From Streptomyces sp. NBRC 109706 (lineage in GTDB: Bacteria; Actinomycetota; Actinomycetes; Streptomycetales; Streptomycetaceae), in the NCBI RefSeq assembly GCF_000974485.1, contig NZ_BBOM01000011.1, forward strand, positions 619,347-683,346: a DNA stretch of 64,000 nt. The letters are read 5' to 3'. The first letter of the stretch is position 1, and each line of letters starts with the position of its first letter. The position numbers were made by a program, and so were the translations under genes. The notes below the pieces were generated by a model. It worked only from the letters and a program-made list of their open reading frames with translations. It had not been told where the DNA came from and did no database searches. Below, piece after piece: positions 1 to 7,079 of this stretch.

Positions 1-2
1 CC

Positions 3-1091
3 CGCCTCGCCGGCCATCTCGACGTGGTCCTGGTCTCCGCCACCAACGGCAAGACCACCACCACCCGACTGATCGCCGAGGCCCTGCGCGCCGGAGGCCC
101 CGTCGTCTCCAACGCGCTGGGCGCCAACATGCCCGCCGGCATCACCTCCGCCCTCTCCGGCGGCGCCGACGCCCGCTACGGCGTGCTGGAGGTCGACGAG
201 AAGTATCTGACGGGCGTCGCGCAGGACGTCGCGCCCAAGATCATCGCCCTGCTCAACCTCTCCCGCGACCAGCTCGACCGCGCCGCCGAGACCCGGATGC
301 TCGCCGAACGCTGGCGCGAGGGCCTGCAGGACTCCAAGGCCACCGTCGTCGCCAACGCGGACGACCCCCTCGTCGTCTGGGCCGCCTCCTCCTCCGCCAA
401 CGTCATGTGGGTCGCCGCCGGCCAGGAGTGGAAGGACGACGCCTGGTCCTGCCCCGCATGCGGCGGCGTCATGCAACGCCCCGACGACACCAACTGGGGC
501 TGCGGCGAATGCGGATTCGGCCGCCCCGCCCCCTCCTGGGTCCTCTCCCAGGGCCATGTGATCGACCCGCACGGCACCGCCTGGCCCATCCGCCTCCAGC
601 TGCCGGGCCGCGCCAACCAGGCCAACGCCACCACGGCCGCCGCCGTCGCCGCCGCCTTCGGCATCCCGCCGCAGGTCGCCCTCCAGCGCATGGAGTCCGT
701 CACCGCCGTCGCCGGCCGCTACGACGTCGTCAGCTACCAGGGCCGCGACATCCGGCTGCTGCTGGCGAAGAACCCCGCCGGCTGGTTGGAGACGTTCTCC
801 CTGATCGACCCGCCGCCCACGCCCGTCATCCTCTCCGTCAACGCCAGGGGCGCCGACGGCACCGACACCTCCTGGCTGTGGGACGTCGACTACACCCGGC
901 TCGCCGGGCACCCCATCGCCGTCATCGGCGACCGACGTCTGGACCTCGCCGTCCGCCTCGAAGTCGCCGGCGTCGACTTCCGGGTCTTCGAGACGCTGGA
1001 CCAGGCCCTTCCCCAGCTGCCACCGGGGCGCATCGAGGCCATCGCCAACTACACCGCCTTCCAGGACCTGCGCCGCGTCGTCGGCAACTAG
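3..1091 (+). CDS. murT: MurT-like Mur ligase, 5' end missing
   Basis: The frame is open from the window edge, so the N-terminus lies upstream. Visible are a Mur-ligase P-loop (ATNGKTTTT), and two CxxC pairs (CPAC and CGEC) forming the zinc-ribbon-like insertion, then the C-terminal domain found in MurT proteins. In Gram-positive bacteria MurT is the ligase partner of the GatD glutaminase; together they amidate the D-Glu of lipid II to D-isoglutamine at the cytoplasmic membrane. The gatD gene follows after 50 bp in the same direction, which supports the call. This is housekeeping and marks sequence outside the polyketide cluster. Confidence 0.9.
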   Translation, partial: RLAGHLDVVLVSATNGKTTTTRLIAEALRAGGPVVSNALGANMPAGITSALSGGADARYGVLEVDEKYLTGVAQDVAPKIIALLNLSRDQLDRAAETRMLAERWREGLQDSKATVVANADDPLVVWAASSSANVMWVAAGQEWKDDAWSCPACGGVMQRPDDTNWGCGECGFGRPAPSWVLSQGHVIDPHGTAWPIRLQLPGRANQANATTAAAVAAAFGIPPQVALQRMESVTAVAGRYDVVSYQGRDIRLLLAKNPAGWLETFSLIDPPPTPVILSVNARGADGTDTSWLWDVDYTRLAGHPIAVIGDRRLDLAVRLEVAGVDFRVFETLDQALPQLPPGRIEAIANYTAFQDLRRVVGN

Positions 1092-1141
1092 CCGCCGGGG
1101 ACCGCCCCACCCTTGGGAAGACCGAGAGGAACACCGCGAGT

Positions 1142-1870
1142 ATGAGCACCTCAGGCCTGCGCCTGGTCTGGGTCTACCCGGACCTGCTGAGCACCTACGG
1201 CGACCAGGGCAACGTCCTCGTCGTGGAGCGCCGTGCCCAGCAGCGCGGACTGCGCGTCGAACGCGTCGACGTCCGCTCCGACCAGCCCGTCCCCACCTCG
1301 GGCGACATCTATCTCATCGGCGGCGGCGAGGACCGGCCCCAGCGGCTCGCCGCCGAACGGCTGCTGCGCGACGGCGGCCTCAGCCGCGCCGTGCAGAACG
1401 GCGCGATCATCTTCTCCGTCTGCGCCGGCTACCAGATCATCGGCCACGAGTTCATCAACGACCTCGGCGAGCGCCAGCAGGGCCTCGGCCTGCTCGACGT
1501 CATCAGCGAACGCGGCCCGGGCGAGCGCTGCGTCGGCGACGTCCTCGGCGATGTCGACGAACAGCTGCACCTCCCGCAGCTCACCGGCTTCGAGAACCAC
1601 CAGGGCATCACCCGCGTCGGACCGCACGCCCGACCGTTCGCCCGGGTCCGGCTCGGCAACGGCAACGGCACGGGCGACGGCACCGAGGGGGCCTGGGCCG
1701 GCACCGTCTTCGGCACCTACATGCACGGCCCCGTCCTGGCCCGCAACCCCGCCGTCGCCGACCTGCTGCTCAAGCTGACGCTCGACGTCAACGCGCTGCC
1801 CCCGGTCGACGACCGCTGGTACGAGGCGCTGCGCGCCGAACGCATCGCCGCCGCCACCGCCCCGGCCTGA
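1142..1870 (+). CDS. gatD: GatD-like type 1 glutamine amidotransferase
   Basis: A 242-residue class I glutaminase (CobB/CobQ-like). It has the nucleophile context SVCAGYQIIG and the late catalytic His in GTYMHGP; the GGGEDRPQ segment is also typical. GatD supplies ammonia from glutamine to MurT for amidation of lipid II. ATG at 1142 begins MSTSGLRLVW and follows a GAGAGGAA-like ribosome binding site in the spacer; longer in-frame extensions upstream overlap murT and are low-complexity Arg/Pro translation. It forms a two-gene operon with murT and ends at a strong hairpin. Confidence 0.9.
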   Translation: MSTSGLRLVWVYPDLLSTYGDQGNVLVVERRAQQRGLRVERVDVRSDQPVPTSGDIYLIGGGEDRPQRLAAERLLRDGGLSRAVQNGAIIFSVCAGYQIIGHEFINDLGERQQGLGLLDVISERGPGERCVGDVLGDVDEQLHLPQLTGFENHQGITRVGPHARPFARVRLGNGNGTGDGTEGAWAGTVFGTYMHGPVLARNPAVADLLLKLTLDVNALPPVDDRWYEALRAERIAAATAPA

Positions 1871-1878
1871 CCGACCCC

Positions 1879-1903
1879 GCGCCGCCGCGCCACGCGGCGG
1901 CGC
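1879..1903 (+). terminator. hairpin after gatD
   Basis: A perfect 11-bp stem (1879-1889 with 1893-1903) and a 3-nt loop lie 8 bp after the gatD stop. There is no U-run, as is usual for Streptomyces hairpin terminators. It separates murT-gatD from the next gene. Confidence 0.6.
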
Positions 1904-1999
1904 GCACCGGGACAGGCCAGGGGCACCCCGGACGCGCGGGCCACGGAACGGTTTCCTAGGCTTGCTCCCGCGACGGGGCGGAGCACAGGGAGTCACGCG

Positions 2000-2947
2000 A
2001 TGGGTCACGGCGACCACGGCGGCCATGCGGAGCTGCCACCCCTCACACCAGGACGCGCGCTGGAGTTCGGCGGCGACCCGATCTTCCTGATCGGCTGCCT
2101 CCTCGCGCTGGCCCTCTACGGCTGGGGCGTCATCCGGCTGACCCGACGCGGCGACTCCTGGGGCACCGGACGCACCGTCTCCTTCGCGCTCGGCGTGCTC
2201 AGCATCGCCGCCGTCACCTGCACCGCGCTCAACGACTACGGCATGGTCCTCTTCAGCGCCCATATGGTGCAGCACATGGTGATCAGCATGGTGTCGCCGA
2301 TCCTGCTGCTGCTCGGCGCCCCCATCACCCTGCTGCTGCGCGCGCTGCCCACGGCCCCCCGGGGACACAAGGGGCCGCGCGAACTGCTGGTCGCCCTGCT
2401 GCACAGCCGCTATGTGCGGGTGGTGAGCAGCCCGCTGTTCACCATCCCGCTCTTCATCGCCAGCCTCTATGTCCTCTACTTCACGCCGCTCTTCGACTTC
2501 CTGATGGGCAGCCGGCTCGGACATCTGGCGATGATGGGCCACTTCCTCGCGGTCGGCCTGGTCTTCTTCTGGCCGATCATGGGCGTCGACCCGGGCCCCC
2601 GCCGCGCCGGCCATCTGATGCGGATGCTGGAACTCTTCGCCACCATGCCGTTCCACGCGTTCTTCGGCATCGCCCTGATGATGGCCTCCGAACCGCTGGT
2701 CGACTCCTATGCGACCATCCCCGGCTCGCTCGGCACCGACCCGGTCTCCGACCAGTCGGCCGCCGGCGGCATCGCCTGGGCGTTCAGCGAGATCCCCACC
2801 GTGGTGGTGCTGCTGGCCCTGGTCATGCAGTGGTACCTCGCCGAACAGCGGACCTCCCGCCGACTCGACCGGGCCGCCGACCGCGACGGCGACGCCGACC
2901 TCACCGCCTACAACGACTACCTCGCGCGGCTCGGCAGCCGAGGCTGA
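2000..2947 (+). CDS. CtaG-like cytochrome c oxidase assembly membrane protein
   Basis: A 315-residue polytopic membrane protein of the caa3-type CtaG family, with about seven to nine hydrophobic segments. It shows the family's His-rich helix HMVQHMVISMVSPILLLLG and a second His-bearing helix (LAMMGHFLAVGLVFFWP). Family members help insert copper or assemble cytochrome oxidase. The N-terminus MGHGDHGGHAEL is rich in His. The ATG is preceded by CAGGGAGTCACGCG, a good ribosome binding site. It is likely a core gene outside the biosynthetic cluster. Confidence 0.8.
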   Translation: MGHGDHGGHAELPPLTPGRALEFGGDPIFLIGCLLALALYGWGVIRLTRRGDSWGTGRTVSFALGVLSIAAVTCTALNDYGMVLFSAHMVQHMVISMVSPILLLLGAPITLLLRALPTAPRGHKGPRELLVALLHSRYVRVVSSPLFTIPLFIASLYVLYFTPLFDFLMGSRLGHLAMMGHFLAVGLVFFWPIMGVDPGPRRAGHLMRMLELFATMPFHAFFGIALMMASEPLVDSYATIPGSLGTDPVSDQSAAGGIAWAFSEIPTVVVLLALVMQWYLAEQRTSRRLDRAADRDGDADLTAYNDYLARLGSRG

Positions 2948-3073
2948 GCCCTGGCTGGCTGCCGAACTCGGCGGCGTCTGCGGTACCTTGGAGCGCGACG
3001 CGCGGCGGCCGGCATATCGCCGGCCCGGTGACGCGGCGTACGTGCCACGACGACAGACAGCGGTGGGGGATCA

Positions 3074-3820
3074 GTGAGCCAGCAGAGCCCGTGGATACAG
3101 CGGTTCCATCCGGCGCCGGAGGCGAAGAACCGGCTGGTCTGCCTGCCCCACGCGGGCGGCGCCGCGAGCTACTTCCACCCCGTCTCCGCCGCCCTGTCAC
3201 CCGGCCTCGACGTGCTGGGCATCCAGTACCCCGGGCGGCAGGACCGCAGGACGGAGCCCGTCCTCACCTCCATCGAGCAGCTGGCGGACGGCGTCCACGA
3301 GGCGCTGGCGTCCTGGCTCGACCGGCCGCTGACCATCTTCGGCCACAGCATGGGCGCCATGGTCGGCTACGAGCTGGCCCGGCGCCTCACCAAGGCCGGC
3401 CAGCCGCCCGTCACGCTGATCGTCTCCGGACGCCGCGCCCCCGACCGCTACCGGGACGAGTCCATCCACACCAGGAGCGACGCCGGCGTCATCGCGGAGA
3501 TCCAGCGGCTCGGCGGCACCGACGCCCAGCTGCTGAGCGACCCGGAACTGCGCGCCATGGTGCTGCCCGCCGTCCGTGGCGACTTCCAGGCCGTCGAGAC
3601 CTACCGCCACACCGACGGGCCGCGCCTGGAGTGCCCCGTCTACGCGCTGCTCGGCGACAGCGACCCGATGGCCACCCGCGAGGAGACGGAGCGCTGGGCC
3701 GCGCACACCACCGGCGCGTTCGAGTTGAAGACCTTCACCGGCGGCCACTTCTACCTGGGCGACCACGCGCCGGCCGTGATCGCCACCATCCGCGACCACA
3801 TCGCGCGCCTCACCGCCTGA
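3074..3820 (+). CDS. type II thioesterase (editing TE of the PKS)
   Basis: A 248-residue alpha/beta hydrolase of the GrsT/type II TE family. The nucleophile motif is GHSMGA (about residues 93-98), the oxyanion region near the N-terminus reads LPHAGGAASYF, an acidic residue lies in LLGDSDPM and the catalytic His in GGHFYL. Such enzymes free blocked PKS carrier proteins by hydrolysing stalled or mis-primed acyl groups. The GTG start follows GGTGGGGGATCA, a strong binding site. It is the leftmost gene that plausibly belongs to the polyketide cluster; the preceding spacer shows no copy of the G-tract promoter module seen elsewhere. Confidence 0.88.
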   Translation: MSQQSPWIQRFHPAPEAKNRLVCLPHAGGAASYFHPVSAALSPGLDVLGIQYPGRQDRRTEPVLTSIEQLADGVHEALASWLDRPLTIFGHSMGAMVGYELARRLTKAGQPPVTLIVSGRRAPDRYRDESIHTRSDAGVIAEIQRLGGTDAQLLSDPELRAMVLPAVRGDFQAVETYRHTDGPRLECPVYALLGDSDPMATREETERWAAHTTGAFELKTFTGGHFYLGDHAPAVIATIRDHIARLTA

Positions 3821-3836
3821 CACGGCCCGGGCGCCC

Positions 3837-3870
3837 ACCGGCCGGCGGGGGCCTCAGTCCGCCGGCCGGT
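3837..3870. terminator. bidirectional hairpin between TE and methyltransferase
   Basis: A perfect 12-bp inverted repeat (3837-3848 with 3859-3870, 10-nt loop) lies 16 bp after the thioesterase stop. It overlaps the last codons and stop of the convergent methyltransferase gene, so it can terminate transcription from both sides. Confidence 0.6.
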
Positions 3871-4696
3871 CCCTGGTGGCCCGCAGCGCGTACATCAACG
3901 GAACCCGCGGCCGGCCCTCGGGGAAGGCGAACTCCCCTGATGGCCGGCGCTCCAGCGACGAGTACCGCTGGAACAGGGTGTCGGGCCGCTCGCGGAGAAA
4001 GTCGATCCGCAGCCCCGCCGACGCCAACGCCGTGACCACCTCGCCCAGTTGGTGCCGCCACTGCACCGAGACCGTCTTCCCCAACGGCGGGCCGTCCGTA
4101 TAGGTGTGCGGATAGTCCACGCGCTCCGGGCTCCCGTCGAAGTAGTCGAACTCGACCCGGCTCCCGTCCTCGCCCAACACGTCCGACACCGGATGGAACT
4201 CGGCCAGATACAGAAACCCGCCCATCGTCAGCGACGACGCCACCACCCGCGCCCAGCGGGTCAGATCCGGCAGCCACACCAGCGCGCCCACGCCGGTGTA
4301 CACCACGTCGAACCGTTCGCCGTCCAGCGCCGTCGGCGCCTCGTACACGTCCGAGACCACAAACCGCGCCCGGTCCGCCAGGCCCAGCTCGTCGGCCAGG
4401 CCCCGCGCCACCCCGATCGCGGCGGACGAGAAGTCCACCCCCGTCACGAAGGCCCCGCGCCGGGCCCAGGCCAGGGTGTCCTGGCCCATATGGCACTGCA
4501 GATGCAGCAGCCGCAGCCCGGTCACATCCCCCACCTCGGCGACCTCAACCGGCCGCAGCGGATCGTCCCCCGCGCGGAAACCCGGCAGATCGTAGAAGTC
4601 GCTCCCCGCGTGCACCCGCACCCGGTCGTCCCAGTTCTCCCGGTTGATCCGCAGCCAGTGATCCGTGCCCCGCGCGCTGTCCTCGCCATCCGTCAT
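3854..4696 (-). CDS. class I SAM-dependent methyltransferase
   Basis: A 280-residue protein with the Rossmann SAM-binding glycine motif region LHLQCHMGQDTLAWARRGAFVTGVDFS and a following acidic strand (VVSDVYEA), typical of the methyltransferase type 11/25 group. The substrate cannot be read from sequence. I start it at ATG 4696 (MTDGEDSARGTDHW); an in-frame extension further upstream is antisense to the GNAT gene and compositionally implausible. It lies 41 bp downstream of the GNAT gene on the same strand, probably co-transcribed. Whether it acts in the polyketide pathway is unclear: the predicted skeleton does not demand a methyltransferase. Confidence 0.8.
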   Translation of the reverse strand: MTDGEDSARGTDHWLRINRENWDDRVRVHAGSDFYDLPGFRAGDDPLRPVEVAEVGDVTGLRLLHLQCHMGQDTLAWARRGAFVTGVDFSSAAIGVARGLADELGLADRARFVVSDVYEAPTALDGERFDVVYTGVGALVWLPDLTRWARVVASSLTMGGFLYLAEFHPVSDVLGEDGSRVEFDYFDGSPERVDYPHTYTDGPPLGKTVSVQWRHQLGEVVTALASAGLRIDFLRERPDTLFQRYSSLERRPSGEFAFPEGRPRVPLMYALRATRDRPAD

Positions 4697-4737
4697 GGCC
4701 GCGACGGTAGCCAACGCCGGCGCCGGCCGGCACGCCA

Positions 4738-5229
4738 TTAACGGGCGTCGCGCAGCTCCCGCCGGAACCGCAGCCCCGGCCGGCCGGCCACCAACTCCTC
4801 GCCAGACTCGACAAAACCGACCCGGGCCAACACCGCCCGCGACGCCACGTTGTCCACCGTCGTCACGGCCCGCAGCGACCGCAACCCGTACACCGAGGCG
4901 GACAGTTCGAGCACCGCGCGCACCGCCGTCGTCGCCACCCCACGCCCGCCGACCGACCGAGCCACCCGATACCCCAACTCCGCCGAACCGTCGGCCACTT
5001 CGACCACATTGACCCGCCCCACCACCGCCCCGCCGTCGTCCACCACCACATGGAAGTGGTCCGTCCCCGCCTCCTGCATCGCCAGCAGCGCCCGGTGCCG
5101 CTCCTCGAACTCCGCGAAGTACGCGTCGCCCCGGTCGCTCACCGAGGCCGCGAAAAACGCCCGGTTCTCCCGCTCGAACTCCAACACCGCGGGACCGTGC
5201 TCCGGCAACAACCGCTCGACTGTGAACAT
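4738..5229 (-). CDS. GNAT family N-acetyltransferase (RimJ/RimL-like)
   Basis: A 163-residue GNAT protein. The acetyl-CoA-binding region reads LGYRVARSVGGRGVATTAVRA (motif A, R/Q-x-x-G-x-G/A type), followed by the RimJ/L-like motif AVTTVDNVASRAVLARVGF. The ATG at 5229 follows GGGTGGGGTG. It is transcribed away from the carboxylase gene at 5413 and shares its 183-bp intergenic region. The substrate is unknown; such enzymes acetylate protein N-termini, amino sugars or small amines. Confidence 0.8.
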   Translation of the reverse strand: MFTVERLLPEHGPAVLEFERENRAFFAASVSDRGDAYFAEFEERHRALLAMQEAGTDHFHVVVDDGGAVVGRVNVVEVADGSAELGYRVARSVGGRGVATTAVRAVLELSASVYGLRSLRAVTTVDNVASRAVLARVGFVESGEELVAGRPGLRFRRELRDAR

Positions 5230-5287
5230 CACCCCACCCAACCACAGCCCCGCCAGCCGCGACTCAGGGGGACAAAGCACCAGTTCC

Positions 5288-5331
5288 GGGGCCGTAGGGG
5301 GTGACGGGCCGCGACCCCGCCGCCCTACCGT
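5288..5331 (+). promoter_or_regulatory. paired G-tract promoter module upstream of the carboxylase gene
   Basis: GGGG at 5288 and GGGGG at 5297 (context TAGGGGGTGACGG) are followed by TACCGT at 5326, 29 bp after the start of the second tract. The same layout occurs at 10380, 12999 and 58831. I infer a LAL-regulator operator placed against the -35 region and a -10 hexamer. A further GGGGG lies at 5267. Confidence 0.55.
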
Positions 5332-5412
5332 CGTCCCGGGTCCCCACCACGCGGCCGAAGCACCGAGCGGGACCGGCGCCACGCGCCTCACCACTTCCTG
5401 GGAGCGAACACC

Positions 5413-7011
5413 GTGACAGCTTCGGACCACCCCGCGACCCGGCCCACCACCCCACCCGCGCCCGGCCTGCGCGGCCTCGTCGCCGAACTCCGGCGCAAAC
5501 GCGAGGAGGCCACCGAGGGACCCAGTCAACGGGCGACCGCCGCCCAACGCGCCAAGGGCAAGCTGACCGTACGCGAACGCGTCGAACTGCTCCTGGACGC
5601 CGGCTCGTTCCACGAGATCGAGGCGCTGCGCCGACACCGCGCGACCGGCTTCGGCCTGGAGACCAAACGCCCCGCCACCGACGGCGTGGTCACCGGCTGG
5701 GGCACCGTGCACGGCCGCACCGTCTTCCTCTACGCCCACGACTTCCGGATCTTCGGCGGCGCCCTCGGCGAGGCCCACGCCGCCAAGATCCACAAGGTGA
5801 TGGACATGGCCATCGCCGCCGGCGCCCCCCTGGTGTCCCTCAACGACGGTGCCGGCGCCCGCATCCAGGAGGGCGTCACCGCCCTCGCCGGCTACGGCGG
5901 CATCTTCCGCCGCAACACCCGGGCCTCCGGGGTGATCCCGCAGATCAGCGTGATCCTGGGCCCCTGCGCCGGCGGCGCGGCCTACAGCCCCGCGCTCACG
6001 GACTTCGTCTTCATGGTGCGCGACACCTCCCAGATGTTCATCACGGGACCCGATGTCGTGCACGCCGTCACCGGCGAGGAGGTCACCCAGAACGGCCTGG
6101 GCGGCGCCGACGTGCACGCCGAACTCTCCGGCGTCGCCCACTTCGTCCACGACGACGAACCGACCTGCCTGCGGGAGGTGCGCGCGCTGCTCGCCCTCCT
6201 GCCGCAGAACAACCGCGAACAGCCCCCGCGCCTGCGTCCCGTCGACCCGCCCGGCCGCCGCCTGGACGCGCTGCTCGACCTGGTCCCGACCGACGGCCGC
6301 CGCCCCTACGACATGCGCCGGGTGATCGAGGAGATCGTCGACGACGCCGATGTCACCGAGGTCCACGAACGCTGGGCACCCAACGTCATCGTGGCCCTGG
6401 CCCGGCTGGCCGGCCGCACCGTCGGCGTCGTCGCCAACCAACCCCAGTACCTCGCCGGGGTGCTCAACATCGAGGCATCCGAGAAGGCCGCCCGCTTCGT
6501 CCGGTTCTGCGACGCGTTCAACATCCCGCTGATCACCCTCCTCGACGTCCCCGGCTTCCTCCCCGGCGTCGACCAGGAACACGACGGCATCATCCGGCGC
6601 GGCGCGAAACTGCTCTACGCCTACTGCGACGCCACCGTTCCCCGGATCTCCGTCGTCCTGCGCAAGGCATACGGCGGCGCCTACATCGTCATGGACGCCC
6701 AGTCCATCGGCGCCGACCTCGCCTACGCCTGGCCCACCAACGAGATCGCCGTGATGGGCGCCGAGGGAGCGGCCAACGTCATCTTCCGACGCGAGATCGC
6801 CGCCGCCCCGGACCCCGAGGCCACCCGGCTCCGCGTCGTCGACGAGTACCGGGCCGAGCTGATGCACCCCTACTACGCGGCGGAACGCGGACTGGTGGAC
6901 GATGTCATCGACCCGACGCGCACCCGCGAGATCCTGATCGGCTCGCTGGAGATGCTGGACGGCAAGCACGCCGACCTCCCCGCCCGCAAGCACGGAAACC
7001 CACCCCAGTAG
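5413..7011 (+). CDS. acyl-CoA carboxylase carboxyltransferase (beta) subunit
   Basis: A 532-residue biotin-dependent carboxyltransferase of the PccB/AccB type, with both crotonase-fold halves. Visible motifs include DGAGARIQEGV, GPCAGGAAYSPALTDF and the C-terminal KAYGGAYIVMD. It transfers carboxyl from carboxybiotin to acyl-CoA, making malonyl-, methylmalonyl- or ethylmalonyl-CoA; the biotinylated alpha subunit is not in the window. Residue 425 is Ile where propionyl-selective PccB enzymes have Asp (PccB Asp422 position) and AccB-type enzymes have Ile. This suggests acetyl-CoA or relaxed acyl-CoA use. The GTG start follows TGGGAGCG. Its promoter carries the G-tract module shared with the PKS and CCR genes, so it probably supplies extender units. 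Confidence 0.92.
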   Translation: MTASDHPATRPTTPPAPGLRGLVAELRRKREEATEGPSQRATAAQRAKGKLTVRERVELLLDAGSFHEIEALRRHRATGFGLETKRPATDGVVTGWGTVHGRTVFLYAHDFRIFGGALGEAHAAKIHKVMDMAIAAGAPLVSLNDGAGARIQEGVTALAGYGGIFRRNTRASGVIPQISVILGPCAGGAAYSPALTDFVFMVRDTSQMFITGPDVVHAVTGEEVTQNGLGGADVHAELSGVAHFVHDDEPTCLREVRALLALLPQNNREQPPRLRPVDPPGRRLDALLDLVPTDGRRPYDMRRVIEEIVDDADVTEVHERWAPNVIVALARLAGRTVGVVANQPQYLAGVLNIEASEKAARFVRFCDAFNIPLITLLDVPGFLPGVDQEHDGIIRRGAKLLYAYCDATVPRISVVLRKAYGGAYIVMDAQSIGADLAYAWPTNEIAVMGAEGAANVIFRREIAAAPDPEATRLRVVDEYRAELMHPYYAAERGLVDDVIDPTRTREILIGSLEMLDGKHADLPARKHGNPPQ

Positions 7012-7079
7012 CCCGTCCCGGCAACCCCGGCGACGGCCCCGCCCGGCGACACCGGCCAGGGCCTCGACGCGCCGGACCG

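Noticed and set aside
24..2947. Inclusion of murT, gatD and the CtaG-like gene in the polyketide cluster
   Set aside because: They are housekeeping families, are separated by terminators and lack the shared promoter module.
5230..6993. Long minus-strand frame extending the GNAT protein antisense to the carboxylase gene
   Set aside because: The extension is the shadow of the carboxylase coding strand; GNAT features start at ATG 5229.
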